This document shows, piece by piece, positions 63,301 through 64,000 of a stretch of DNA of 64,000 bases (position 1 is its first letter; every line of letters begins with the position of its first letter). The stretch covers positions 20,799,479-20,863,478 of the forward strand of contig NC_090743.1 of the NCBI RefSeq assembly GCF_036898095.1, given 5' to 3'. The position numbers and the translations under genes were made by a program. The DNA comes from Palaemon carinicauda (Eukaryota; Arthropoda; Malacostraca; Decapoda; Palaemonidae). A model generated the notes under the pieces. That model searched no databases, had not been told where the DNA came from, and worked only from the letters and a program-made list of their open reading frames with translations.

Positions 63301-64000
63301 TCCAAGTGTATCTTCATTCTGTTCAGTCATTTCTCATAGTTTAGGCGATTTGTCTGTTTATGGTTTGGAGTGTGAAGACGAGTTTGGTAAGGACGGGACG
63401 TTTAGTATTGACGATGGGATGTCGTCTGAACGTGTGTACTTAACAGAAGATCTGGGCACAGAAAGTAGCCGGAGAAAGTTTAGTGATGCCAAAGAAATAT
63501 CTCAAGAGAGTGCATTGAACACCACTTTCACCAAAAATGACACTGATGAACACTCAAGTGAAAGTCAAGGATTTCACGGATCACTCTATGACACATGTGA
63601 CTCTGCCATTAGTTTATCCTTTACGAGAAGGCTAAGGTATTCTGAAGATAATAGTGGTCCTTCAAGTGTAACGGATACTGGGAGAGAGTCTCCACATTTT
63701 GGAGATACTTGGGACTCTGGTTGCTCTGTAGGAAGGAGAAGATGCCGCAGTGGGTCCTCTGGACACTGTTCTGATAATGAAAGTGAAAATCATCAACTGG
63801 GAAGTACTTTTGCAAGGAGTCTGGGAGATGCATTAAATTTAGTTTTAGAAAAACATAATCTCCAACAAAACTGGGATTTTGAAAATGAATCTACTAACGA
63901 AGGTAATGCTGGAATGTATGTTAACACAGATATATCAAGGAATTATGAGGGAAGTAAAGAACAGCTTCAGGAGTTCAAGGAGTTTTTCGAAGATACATCG
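12326..64000 (+). CDS. Unrecognised multi-exon host gene (3' end outside window)
   Basis: Join of 12326-12422, 28366-28492, 34369-34885, 35132-35288, 36023-36162, 49495-49592, 59411-59604 and 63018-64000. All introns are GT-AG, and intron phases 1,2,0,1,0,2,1 keep a single frame of 2313 nt (771 codons) with no stop. The start ATG has an in-frame TAA nine bases upstream and a G at -3 and +4. Predicted order: acidic N-terminus with EFEYVDE, helical stretch and short coiled coil (about residues 35-95), Ser/Arg-rich middle, Cys-rich patch, beta-rich segment with many Val/Leu/Gly, then a long acidic Ser-rich tail. No signal peptide or clear membrane span. I recognise no named family, so function is unknown; the composition suggests a cytosolic scaffold or adaptor (inference). 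Six of the seven introns exceed 700 bp and four exceed 5 kb, mostly filled with mobile DNA. Confidence 0.85.
12731..12907. repeat. Four tandem copies of a 44-bp unit in intron 1
   Basis: Units begin at 12731, 12775, 12819 and 12863 with TAATGACAGGATCCTTTATT. Copies are nearly identical; the last has one extra C. The array therefore arose recently or is being homogenised. Confidence 0.95.
12908..13707. other. Intron 1, no feature recognised
   Basis: Ordinary AT-rich intron sequence between the 44-bp array and DIRS element A. No supported ORF. Confidence 0.4.
13985..18520 (+). pseudogene. DIRS A gag-like ORF remnants
   Basis: Frameshifted pieces parallel to element D: an N-terminal CGTFMSSLDTDPHFLCP zinc-type motif, then an Arg/Ser/Asp-rich low-complexity zone (14530-14900), Pro/Ser-rich sequence, and a conserved block (KTREIITKRQKRRTRGVTP at ~15825) matched in D by ETMTKRQKRRVRGITP. 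The coding trail resumes after the insertion at ~17866. Function in live elements: nucleocapsid-like protein, poorly characterised. Confidence 0.6.
16540..17865. mobile_element. ~1.3-kb insertion inside DIRS A gag, class unknown
   Basis: Aligning A with D by eye, similarity stops just after CTTTACCACTTCCTTTTG (16518 onward) and resumes at GAGATCGAGG (17870). The inserted DNA has no long ORF, is richer in G+C than its surroundings, and contains an imperfect 76-bp direct repeat (CAGTCCATTGGAGCTC at 17515 and 17591). It could be a solo LTR or another element's end. Termini and target duplication not resolved. Confidence 0.5.
18560..19500 (+). pseudogene. DIRS A reverse transcriptase
   Basis: SPGFYSQIFLVKKATGG (fingers), RDLKDAYFQMPIHPS (motif A Asp), FKVLCFGLATPPQVFTRVF (motif B) and RYLDDWLVLADS (YLDD, motif C, at ~19135). 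A frameshift near 18835-18890 separates fingers and palm. Truncated or frameshifted again before RNase H. YLDD and the upstream LGYCVPF block are typical of DIRS RTs rather than LINE RTs. Confidence 0.8.
19525..20340 (+). pseudogene. DIRS A RNase H
   Basis: The frame 19742-20296 has LLEMRAAYLALLQF (Glu), VVLMSDTTTVVAYINKQGG (Asp) and KRNLLADNLSR (Asp), three of the four acidic positions. These are followed by SVDLFATSLNSKLRLYCSP and VYAFPSFCLM, the conserved C-terminal extension shared with elements B and C. The N-terminal strand is out of frame. Confidence 0.8.
20410..21456 (+). pseudogene. DIRS A tyrosine recombinase
   Basis: N-terminal core-binding part: GFSQQGAERISRYLHKS and EFLVYLREEKLFSVSAVKGY (20610-20675). 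Catalytic part: LALASAKS (expected Arg replaced by the loss KS/L), AHDVRGISMSLALKR (His-x-x-Arg, ~21265) and AAQYLRDV (likely nucleophile Tyr, ~21375). Stops and frameshifts throughout. In live DIRS elements this enzyme integrates circular DNA without target duplication. Confidence 0.75.
21850..23504. other. Intron 1 between DIRS A and B
   Basis: AT-rich, with a T11/A11 palindromic patch near 22730-22756. No ORF or repeat that I can support. The left border of element B is not defined, so 23230-23504 could still belong to it. Confidence 0.4.
23505..24307 (+). pseudogene. DIRS B RNase H and C-terminal extension
   Basis: GKVVEVNLDNT, YISKQGGTYSLTWYEIARDL, NLNVIADCLSRKGQ (Asp), DLFATSMTKRLPIVCSPIPD and LYAFPPFKIVNKVLQKF. 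A Trp-to-stop change (ARE*LTEVLRW at ~24014) breaks the frame, which otherwise stays open to 24307, overlapping the recombinase start. Confidence 0.8.
24034..25180 (+). pseudogene. DIRS B tyrosine recombinase
   Basis: ATG at 24034 lies in another frame inside the end of the RT/RNase H ORF. RARGFSKEATRAFARARR and QIADFLLYLRKERSLSAP form the core-binding domain; TTAKRVSEIHAF carries the first catalytic Arg; RTHEVRAVATSVAFKQNRS has His-x-x-Arg; VFYLKN, one frame over near 25085, carries the likely Tyr. Frameshifts near 24690 and 25080. Confidence 0.85.
25594..25932. repeat. DIRS B internal complementary region and right terminal repeat
   Basis: 25633-25681 and 25875-25923 are a perfect 49-bp inverted repeat separated by 193 bp. 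A third, partial arm (ATGATCATCGGGTAAGT at ~25598) sits directly before the first, so 25594-25682 reads as a palindrome whose right half pairs with the element's right end. This is the internal complementary region that DIRS elements use to form circles. Confidence 0.85.
26090..27525 (+). mobile_element. Short non-autonomous DIRS-like element
   Basis: A left part (26090-26260) with GGCTTGGTAGAGAGTGGATG like that of A (13890) is joined to ~480 bp with no RT, RNase H or recombinase, then to the A-type 3' UTR (26760-27110), internal complementary region (27167-27290) and right terminal repeat (27300-27515, inverted match to 13708-13890). This fits an internally deleted DIRS element. The 205-codon minus-strand ORF in it is not protein-like. 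Confidence 0.6.
27167..27515. repeat. A-type DIRS internal complementary region and right end
   Basis: The left half (CCACATAAATAACGTAAGG, 27172) is complementary to the left ends of A and D (ACAAACCTTAGTTTG, TTTATGTGG). The right half (TTTTTCCCTAACTATATAAA, 27236) is complementary to the right end (GTATAGTTAGGGAAAAAT, ~27494). Confidence 0.75.
27526..28365. other. End of intron 1, nothing recognised
   Basis: AT-rich intron sequence without repeats or ORFs that I can support, leading to the exon 2 acceptor. Confidence 0.4.
28366..28492 (+). CDS. Host gene exon 2, helical segment
   Basis: The acceptor TTTTACGTTACAG ends at 28365 and the donor AC|GTAAGT is at 28493. It joins exon 1 in frame (G+AA gives Glu) and ends in phase 2. 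It codes for about 42 residues starting ESLDSPNNEEVV. The rest is a run of Val, Ala, Leu, Ser with spaced Arg/His/Cys that should form an amphipathic helix leading straight into the coiled coil of exon 3. No stop in frame; the other frames are poor. Confidence 0.85.
28985..30215 (+). pseudogene. I-clade LINE reverse transcriptase, copy 1
   Basis: EARRQSWASYVSSVNSRT, AIILGFLKPGKGKFIAANY and RPIVLTSCLCKIMEKMVNAR (fingers), a broken motif A region (NLEKAYDTAWRCGI at ~29745), CQEGVPQGSVLSVTQLALAI (motif B) and STLFVDDLSISFAG (catalytic FVDD at ~29997). At least six frame breaks. Confidence 0.8.
30825..31235 (+). pseudogene. I-clade LINE RNase H remnant
   Basis: STFIFTDDSKSDAGVGFGVY (first Asp), FTAELYGILTAIEKI (Glu), STIYRDSRSVLQSLEGFN (second Asp) and CWVPAHVSV (the WxPxH loop). 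One in-frame stop after SSS and another after NSSNL. Order and spacing match type I RNase H. Confidence 0.75.
31850..32890 (+). mobile_element. Degenerate DIRS fragment (element E)
   Basis: 31890-31910 (GGGGTGAGTAGCCCCGCTCAC) resembles 26180 of the short DIRS element. 32548-32740 encodes, across frameshifts, a recombinase N-terminus (LRAKGFS, QQILDFLVYQC, SVSVVKGYRFALSQ). RT and RNase H are gone. Confidence 0.55.
32897..33340 (-). mobile_element. LINE 3' end with (ATG)n tail
   Basis: On the minus strand, WVTLNRARARVGRTGKNLLQ is followed in a shifted frame by CPCRHLIQIMDHILHG, the Cys/His end found after the RT thumb in several LINE clades. TGGCAAGATAA and (ATG)n at 32916-32897 form the tail. 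5'-truncated. Confidence 0.6.
33341..34368. other. Intron 2 remainder
   Basis: A minus-strand frame at 33669-33454 (ASKRREFEHLRNNCPKGRKL) looks protein-like, possibly from another mobile element, but I cannot assign it. The rest is AT-rich intron. Confidence 0.35.
34369..34885 (+). CDS. Host gene exon 3, coiled coil and Ser-rich linker
   Basis: The acceptor TTTTTCCACAG ends at 34368. Phase 2 joining gives Thr, then LQQQVADLEKHRLNLENN, a clear short coiled coil continuing the exon 2 helix. About 150 residues of polar, Ser/Asn/His/Arg-rich, probably disordered sequence follow, ending in an Arg-rich stretch (SLRRVRRSTTNRQ) that could be a basic docking or phosphorylation site. The donor CAA|GTACTG is at 34886, phase 0; it is weaker than the others, so the exact 3' border is the least sure part. 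Confidence 0.85.
35132..35288 (+). CDS. Host gene exon 4, Ser-rich
   Basis: The acceptor TATTCTTTCAG ends at 35131 and the donor AAAG|GTGATT is at 35289. The exon enters in phase 0 and leaves in phase 1. It codes for 52 residues, KASSICSSSSFNSYMSLANS and onward, ending HHVVPENK. The Ser/Asn richness continues the exon 3 linker. The 246-bp intron before it is the shortest in the gene. Confidence 0.85.
35770..35814 (+). CDS. Possible 45-nt cassette exon 4b
   Basis: AAATATTAG precedes 35770 and A|GTATAAGT follows 35814. The 45-nt segment is open in phase 1-1, so it could be included or skipped without changing the frame (EHEQETESKSSVVSK between exons 4 and 5). The peptide has the same acidic/Ser character as its neighbours. 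The polypyrimidine tract and donor are weak, so it may be chance. Confidence 0.3.
36023..36162 (+). CDS. Host gene exon 5
   Basis: The acceptor CTGTGATTTCAG ends at 36022 and the donor AAG|GTAAGAAG is at 36163. It enters in phase 1 and leaves in phase 0. It codes for 47 residues: a likely helix EGEAVKLLARTLTTVLQSD, then an acidic Cys/Ser/Asn-rich end finishing SKSNNNK. The 13.3-kb intron that follows is packed with retroelements; the first (DIRS element D) begins about 70 bp downstream. Confidence 0.85.
36231..39605 (+). mobile_element. DIRS retrotransposon, element D (5' part only)
   Basis: The left terminal repeat (36231-36430) and gag-like region are of the A family. The element stops near 39605 where an I-clade LINE begins, before any RT. 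It lies about 70 bp downstream of host exon 5. Serves as the uninterrupted reference that reveals the insertion in A. Confidence 0.8.
36505..39500 (+). pseudogene. DIRS D gag-like ORF remnants
   Basis: CATCGTFMSSLDTIPHSLCP near 36555 carries closely spaced cysteines (zinc-type motif). An Arg/Asp/His-rich repetitive zone (37260-37700) follows, then longer open pieces at 38067-38528, 38617-39126 and 39027-39500 with ETMTKRQKRRVRGITP and a Leu-rich end (TSAALPWSKGLTATKRKVI). Frame changes between pieces. No known enzymatic domain. Confidence 0.6.
39745..40810 (+). pseudogene. I-clade LINE ORF1 (gag-like, CCHC knuckles)
   Basis: The start is near 39769 (MQINPSVDDLANTNMDLNT). The middle is frameshifted. 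The C-terminal frame 40475-40810 has MYGHLSQKCKEK, VCANCGKNSLGACTENTSC and IYCGEVHPAISNSC, that is, three tandem zinc knuckles preceded by FQCYHC. Nucleic acid chaperone of the LINE RNP in live copies. Confidence 0.75.
41390..42010 (+). pseudogene. I-clade LINE endonuclease
   Basis: LQWNCQGLRAKYEEL (N-terminal Asn), IVCLQEAS (catalytic Glu), a central RRDVPQISL region, FLFLGDFKSRHPLWG (normally GDFNxH, with Asn changed to Lys) and a C-terminal SDHAPI (His) near 42005. Broken by several frameshifts. Confidence 0.7.
42290..43807 (+). pseudogene. I-clade LINE reverse transcriptase, copy 2
   Basis: KARRQSWVSFVSSINSRT, NNTDPGPDGIACAMIKP (a well-kept N-terminal block), ILAFLKPCKDKFLTAKY, a decayed motif A/B region at 43100-43250, then the MITE, then STLFVDDLSISFAG (FVDD at ~43625) and GVHFCRIRGVHPNPD. 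Frameshifts at 42660, 42945 and others. Confidence 0.8.
43272..43571. mobile_element. 300-bp MITE with TTAA target duplication
   Basis: TTAA at 43268-43271 and 43572-43575 flank the element. Ends CCCTTTTACCCCCA and, inverted, CCCTTTAACCCCCA form a 14-bp terminal repeat with one mismatch. Copy 1 of the host LINE has a single TTAA in AGCAATTAATAGG at the matching site (~29948). Inside, GGACGTACCGGTACGTCC (43332-43349) is a perfect 18-bp palindrome, with a near copy at 43288-43303. No ORF. TTAA targets are used by piggyBac and Kolobok transposases; the CCCTTT end fits piggyBac better. Confidence 0.9.
44228..45117 (-). mobile_element. Antisense LINE 5' fragment with endonuclease start
   Basis: On the minus strand, after a 5' UTR-like stretch (45117-44800), GDNERNPGPVHP leads into an endonuclease: YCNICGLHANIQ, YDILLCSETLV (catalytic Glu), RARGMAVYIR, SYECGCHEIQVI and then VGDFNAHHREW near 44300. 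Cut at 44228 by the I-clade LINE. Probably the same CR1/Jockey-like family as at 2913 (inference from general similarity to that clade). Confidence 0.7.
45118..45600 (-). mobile_element. ORF-less LINE-tail repeat, body without tail
   Basis: Matches 8930-9385 (GTACCTTCAAGCAAGAGAAC, GGCACTACCCAAGACTAG, TATTCGGTGTATGTGTAGGC, GGTGGCTGGTGCCCTGCC). The LINE-derived 75 bp and (TAA)n are absent, apparently lost at the junction with the LINE 5' fragment. Confidence 0.75.
46076..47791 (-). pseudogene. RTE-like LINE reverse transcriptase
   Basis: EVRRALDETRVGKASGMDGV, CIVPLYKGKGDVHECCNSRG, VQGGFRRGRGCMNQIFTVRQ, RVGLRQGCVMSPWLFNLYVD (motif B), NQLLFADDTVLVAD (catalytic FADD near 46840), FKYLGSVVAANGEVEADV and the C-terminal RWFGHVERM and RPRFGWMDGVKKAL. 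Frameshifts at ~47145, ~46910 and ~46790, yet each piece is well kept, so the copy is young. Confidence 0.9.
48166..48900 (-). pseudogene. RTE-like LINE endonuclease
   Basis: MDVSALCETK (catalytic Glu), GVALLLSEWMTGKVVEW, AFVSAYGPGSEK, VVVMGDLNARVG (GDxN), then after a frameshift near 48540 YTWVRVANGRVVERALMDYV (Asp of the xDY motif). The RTE-type signature LISAYxP / GDLNxxVG is clear. Several frameshifts. Confidence 0.8.
48961..49494. other. End of intron 5
   Basis: AT-rich intron sequence leading to the exon 6 acceptor; no repeat or ORF recognised. Confidence 0.4.
49495..49592 (+). CDS. Host gene exon 6, Cys-rich patch
   Basis: The acceptor TTTTTTATTCGCAG ends at 49494 and the donor GA|GTAAGT is at 49593. 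It enters in phase 0 and leaves in phase 2. It codes for about 33 residues. Within ELCLPHPLAGCECYVC and the next line there are five cysteines spaced C-x7-C-x-C-x2-C-x9-C. This could bind a metal or be structural; I know no family with this spacing. DIRS element C begins about 65 bp downstream. Confidence 0.8.
50045..52620 (+). pseudogene. DIRS C gag-like ORF
   Basis: An N-terminal Cys motif: KCVSEGCRTRLPKGSIDPHN, ICIECWGKPCSFG, then after a one-base shift at ~50155 DRCNGCFSLTESEWVTYERY. The spacing suggests zinc binding. Next comes a charged coiled region (SLKDMLTAIQALGEKVESLA), a repeat-rich middle with SVDVxRRQQQ-like repeats (51240-51600), and a conserved folded end at 51960-52619 (LIDS-type block MKLMGSWMDSKRTIGKTAFA). 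Frameshifted in at least four places. Confidence 0.65.
52630..54658 (+). pseudogene. DIRS C reverse transcriptase-RNase H
   Basis: RT: SPGFYNRLFLVPKSSGVWRP, SIDLQNAYFHIPIHPSCRRY (motif A), FRALCFGLSTAPLLFTKI (B) and SLYLDDWLIRAS (YLDD, ~53350). RNase H: VLCSDASNSGWGATLG (Asp), INQKELLAIHLAL (Glu), QINADSTTALAYITKQGG (Asp) and NNVSADRLSR (Asp): all four acidic residues. Stops at 52825 and 52969, TAA at 54235, and a one-base shift near 54390. The 401-codon stretch 53032-54237 is the longest intact piece in the window. Confidence 0.9.
54511..55658 (+). pseudogene. DIRS C tyrosine recombinase
   Basis: Starts MDGRFPEKPSLKTRSSQT inside the RT/RNase H ORF in a different frame. Core-binding domain: RARGFLKMAAKAIARARRSS and QIADFFLDLRNKHNFSSSTI. 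Catalytic domain: TAKRVSEVHALSRN (Arg), KTHEVRAVATSVPFKQNRS (His-x-x-Arg), TTSWRSKSVFASHYLK (Trp and nucleophile Tyr). A frameshift near 55245 joins the two halves. Every catalytic position is preserved. Confidence 0.9.
56035..56363. repeat. DIRS C internal complementary region and right terminal repeat
   Basis: 56076-56130 and 56309-56363 are a 55-bp inverted repeat with a single mismatch. 56035-56075 (ATATAACCAGCGGGTAAGTT and on) is complementary to the left end at 49657-49698. So 56035-56130 carries, side by side, complements of both element ends: the internal complementary region of DIRS. Confidence 0.9.
56364..58804. other. Intron 6, nothing recognised
   Basis: AT-rich intron DNA. The stretch 57830-58180 is somewhat richer in G+C and may be an old repeat, but no motif could be assigned. 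Confidence 0.4.
58805..59165. repeat. Solo DIRS-like right end (third terminal type)
   Basis: CCATATGAACTTCTGGTGAA (58817), then its inverted form ATTTCTATACGCACTTACGG (58874), then CATATGAACCTCAGGTGAG and TATAGAAATAA at 59120-59152. Layout and spacing equal those of 25594-25932 and 56035-56363, but the sequence is different and no coding remains are nearby. Confidence 0.6.
59411..59604 (+). CDS. Host gene exon 7, beta-rich segment
   Basis: The acceptor CCTTTTTTCAG ends at 59410 and the donor CCAG|GTGAGT is at 59605. GA+G restores Glu across the exon 6/7 junction; the exon leaves in phase 1. The 65 residues include SLLPPGSTVLVEGERVGTV, ISVDAILSHEGYLRPVG and LTLKLWAP. Alternating Val/Leu/Gly with Pro turns predicts a beta domain that continues into the first 15 residues of exon 8 (GEIFVPLSAVICQL). 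Domain family not recognised. Confidence 0.85.
60230..60308. repeat. (CT)n microsatellite
   Basis: About 39 CT units in intron 7; the Ser-Leu ORF across it is an artefact. Confidence 0.95.
60640..61130 (+). pseudogene. Old LINE reverse transcriptase C-terminal remnant
   Basis: Scattered frames read VLVLPYPEYGHQP (like LPxLEYG of the RT thumb), NINEWVDKPIQDTRKV and SFWNKLPDEAVNS, the usual WNxLPxxVV end block of Jockey/CR1-type RTs. Heavily decayed. Confidence 0.4.
61131..62290. other. Intron 7, nothing recognised
   Basis: AT-rich intron with no supported ORF or repeat. Confidence 0.4.
62292..62519 (+). mobile_element. ORF-less LINE-tail repeat, sense copy with (TAA)n
   Basis: GGTACACTCGGGCACACTAT through TTTCCTCACTGGGCTATTTT and CTAGGGTTGTAGCTTAGC to (TAA)n at ~62503. 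It is the reverse complement of the first ~230 bp of the antisense copies, with the terminal tail intact. This copy shows the true orientation of the family. Confidence 0.85.
63018..64000 (+). CDS. Host gene exon 8, long acidic exon (cut by window edge)
   Basis: The acceptor TATTTTATTTTTCAG ends at 63017. Phase 1 joining gives Asp, then CGEIFVPLSAVICQLDE, then 300 more codons open to the edge. It is rich in Ser, Asp and Glu, with a KESWSSFEYEYVDEDSDEE-type acidic motif echoing exon 1, SFTRRLRYSED, and a final region with a predicted helix (FARSLGDALNLVLEKHN). Most of it is likely disordered and phosphorylatable. Overlapping shorter ORFs in other frames are shadows. Confidence 0.85.

Overview
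This is nuclear DNA of an animal, made of one long, intron-rich host gene on the + strand and the transposable elements that fill its introns. There are no operons, ribosome binding sites or long intact single-exon genes. Several DIRS-type tyrosine-recombinase retrotransposon families occur together with CR1/Jockey-like, RTE-like and I-clade LINEs and LINE tails ending in (TAA)n. From general knowledge this suits an arthropod, most likely a decapod crustacean. That is inference; no marker gene in the window proves it.

Host gene. Eight exons (12326-12422, 28366-28492, 34369-34885, 35132-35288, 36023-36162, 49495-49592, 59411-59604, 63018 to beyond 64000) have AG/GT borders. Their intron phases (1, 2, 0, 1, 0, 2, 1) match at every junction, giving one open frame of 771 codons that is still open at the right edge. 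A possible 45-nt cassette exon lies in intron 4. I do not recognise the protein. It has an acidic N-terminus, a helical/coiled-coil stretch, a Ser/Arg-rich middle, a Cys-rich patch, a beta-rich segment and a long acidic Ser-rich tail. A short aromatic-acidic motif occurs in both the first and last exons. CCAAT boxes in inverted pairs lie just upstream of exon 1.

Left flank (1-11.9 kb). A degenerate ~56-bp minisatellite (1-550) is followed by a possible terminal exon of another gene (1515-1850), two LINE fragments placed head to head (2397-4317), a LINE 5' end with ORF1 and the start of ORF2 (~5820-7434), stacked LINE-tail repeats (8436-9395), an RTE-like remnant (9500-10325) and microsatellites.

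Intron 1 (12.4-28.4 kb). Four copies of a 44-bp tandem repeat; DIRS element A (13.7-21.85 kb), split by a 1.3-kb insertion; a 5'-truncated DIRS element B (23.5-25.9 kb); and a short DIRS derivative that has both ends but little coding sequence (26.1-27.5 kb). Intron 2 holds an I-clade LINE with an RNase H remnant, a DIRS scrap and a LINE 3' end. Intron 5 holds DIRS element D (5' part only), a second I-clade LINE carrying a 300-bp TTAA-flanked MITE, an antisense LINE 5' fragment, and an antisense RTE-like LINE with a perfect 17-bp target-site duplication. Intron 6 is mostly DIRS element C (49.66-56.36 kb), which has both inverted terminal repeats and the internal complementary region typical of DIRS. 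Nearly every element ORF seen is broken by stops or frameshifts; the short open pieces (such as 7109-7432) are truncated fragments. The inverted ends of four DIRS copies, from at least three families, and the LINE-tail parasitism are the most informative structures. I found no tRNA, rRNA, CRISPR or prokaryote-type defence system.
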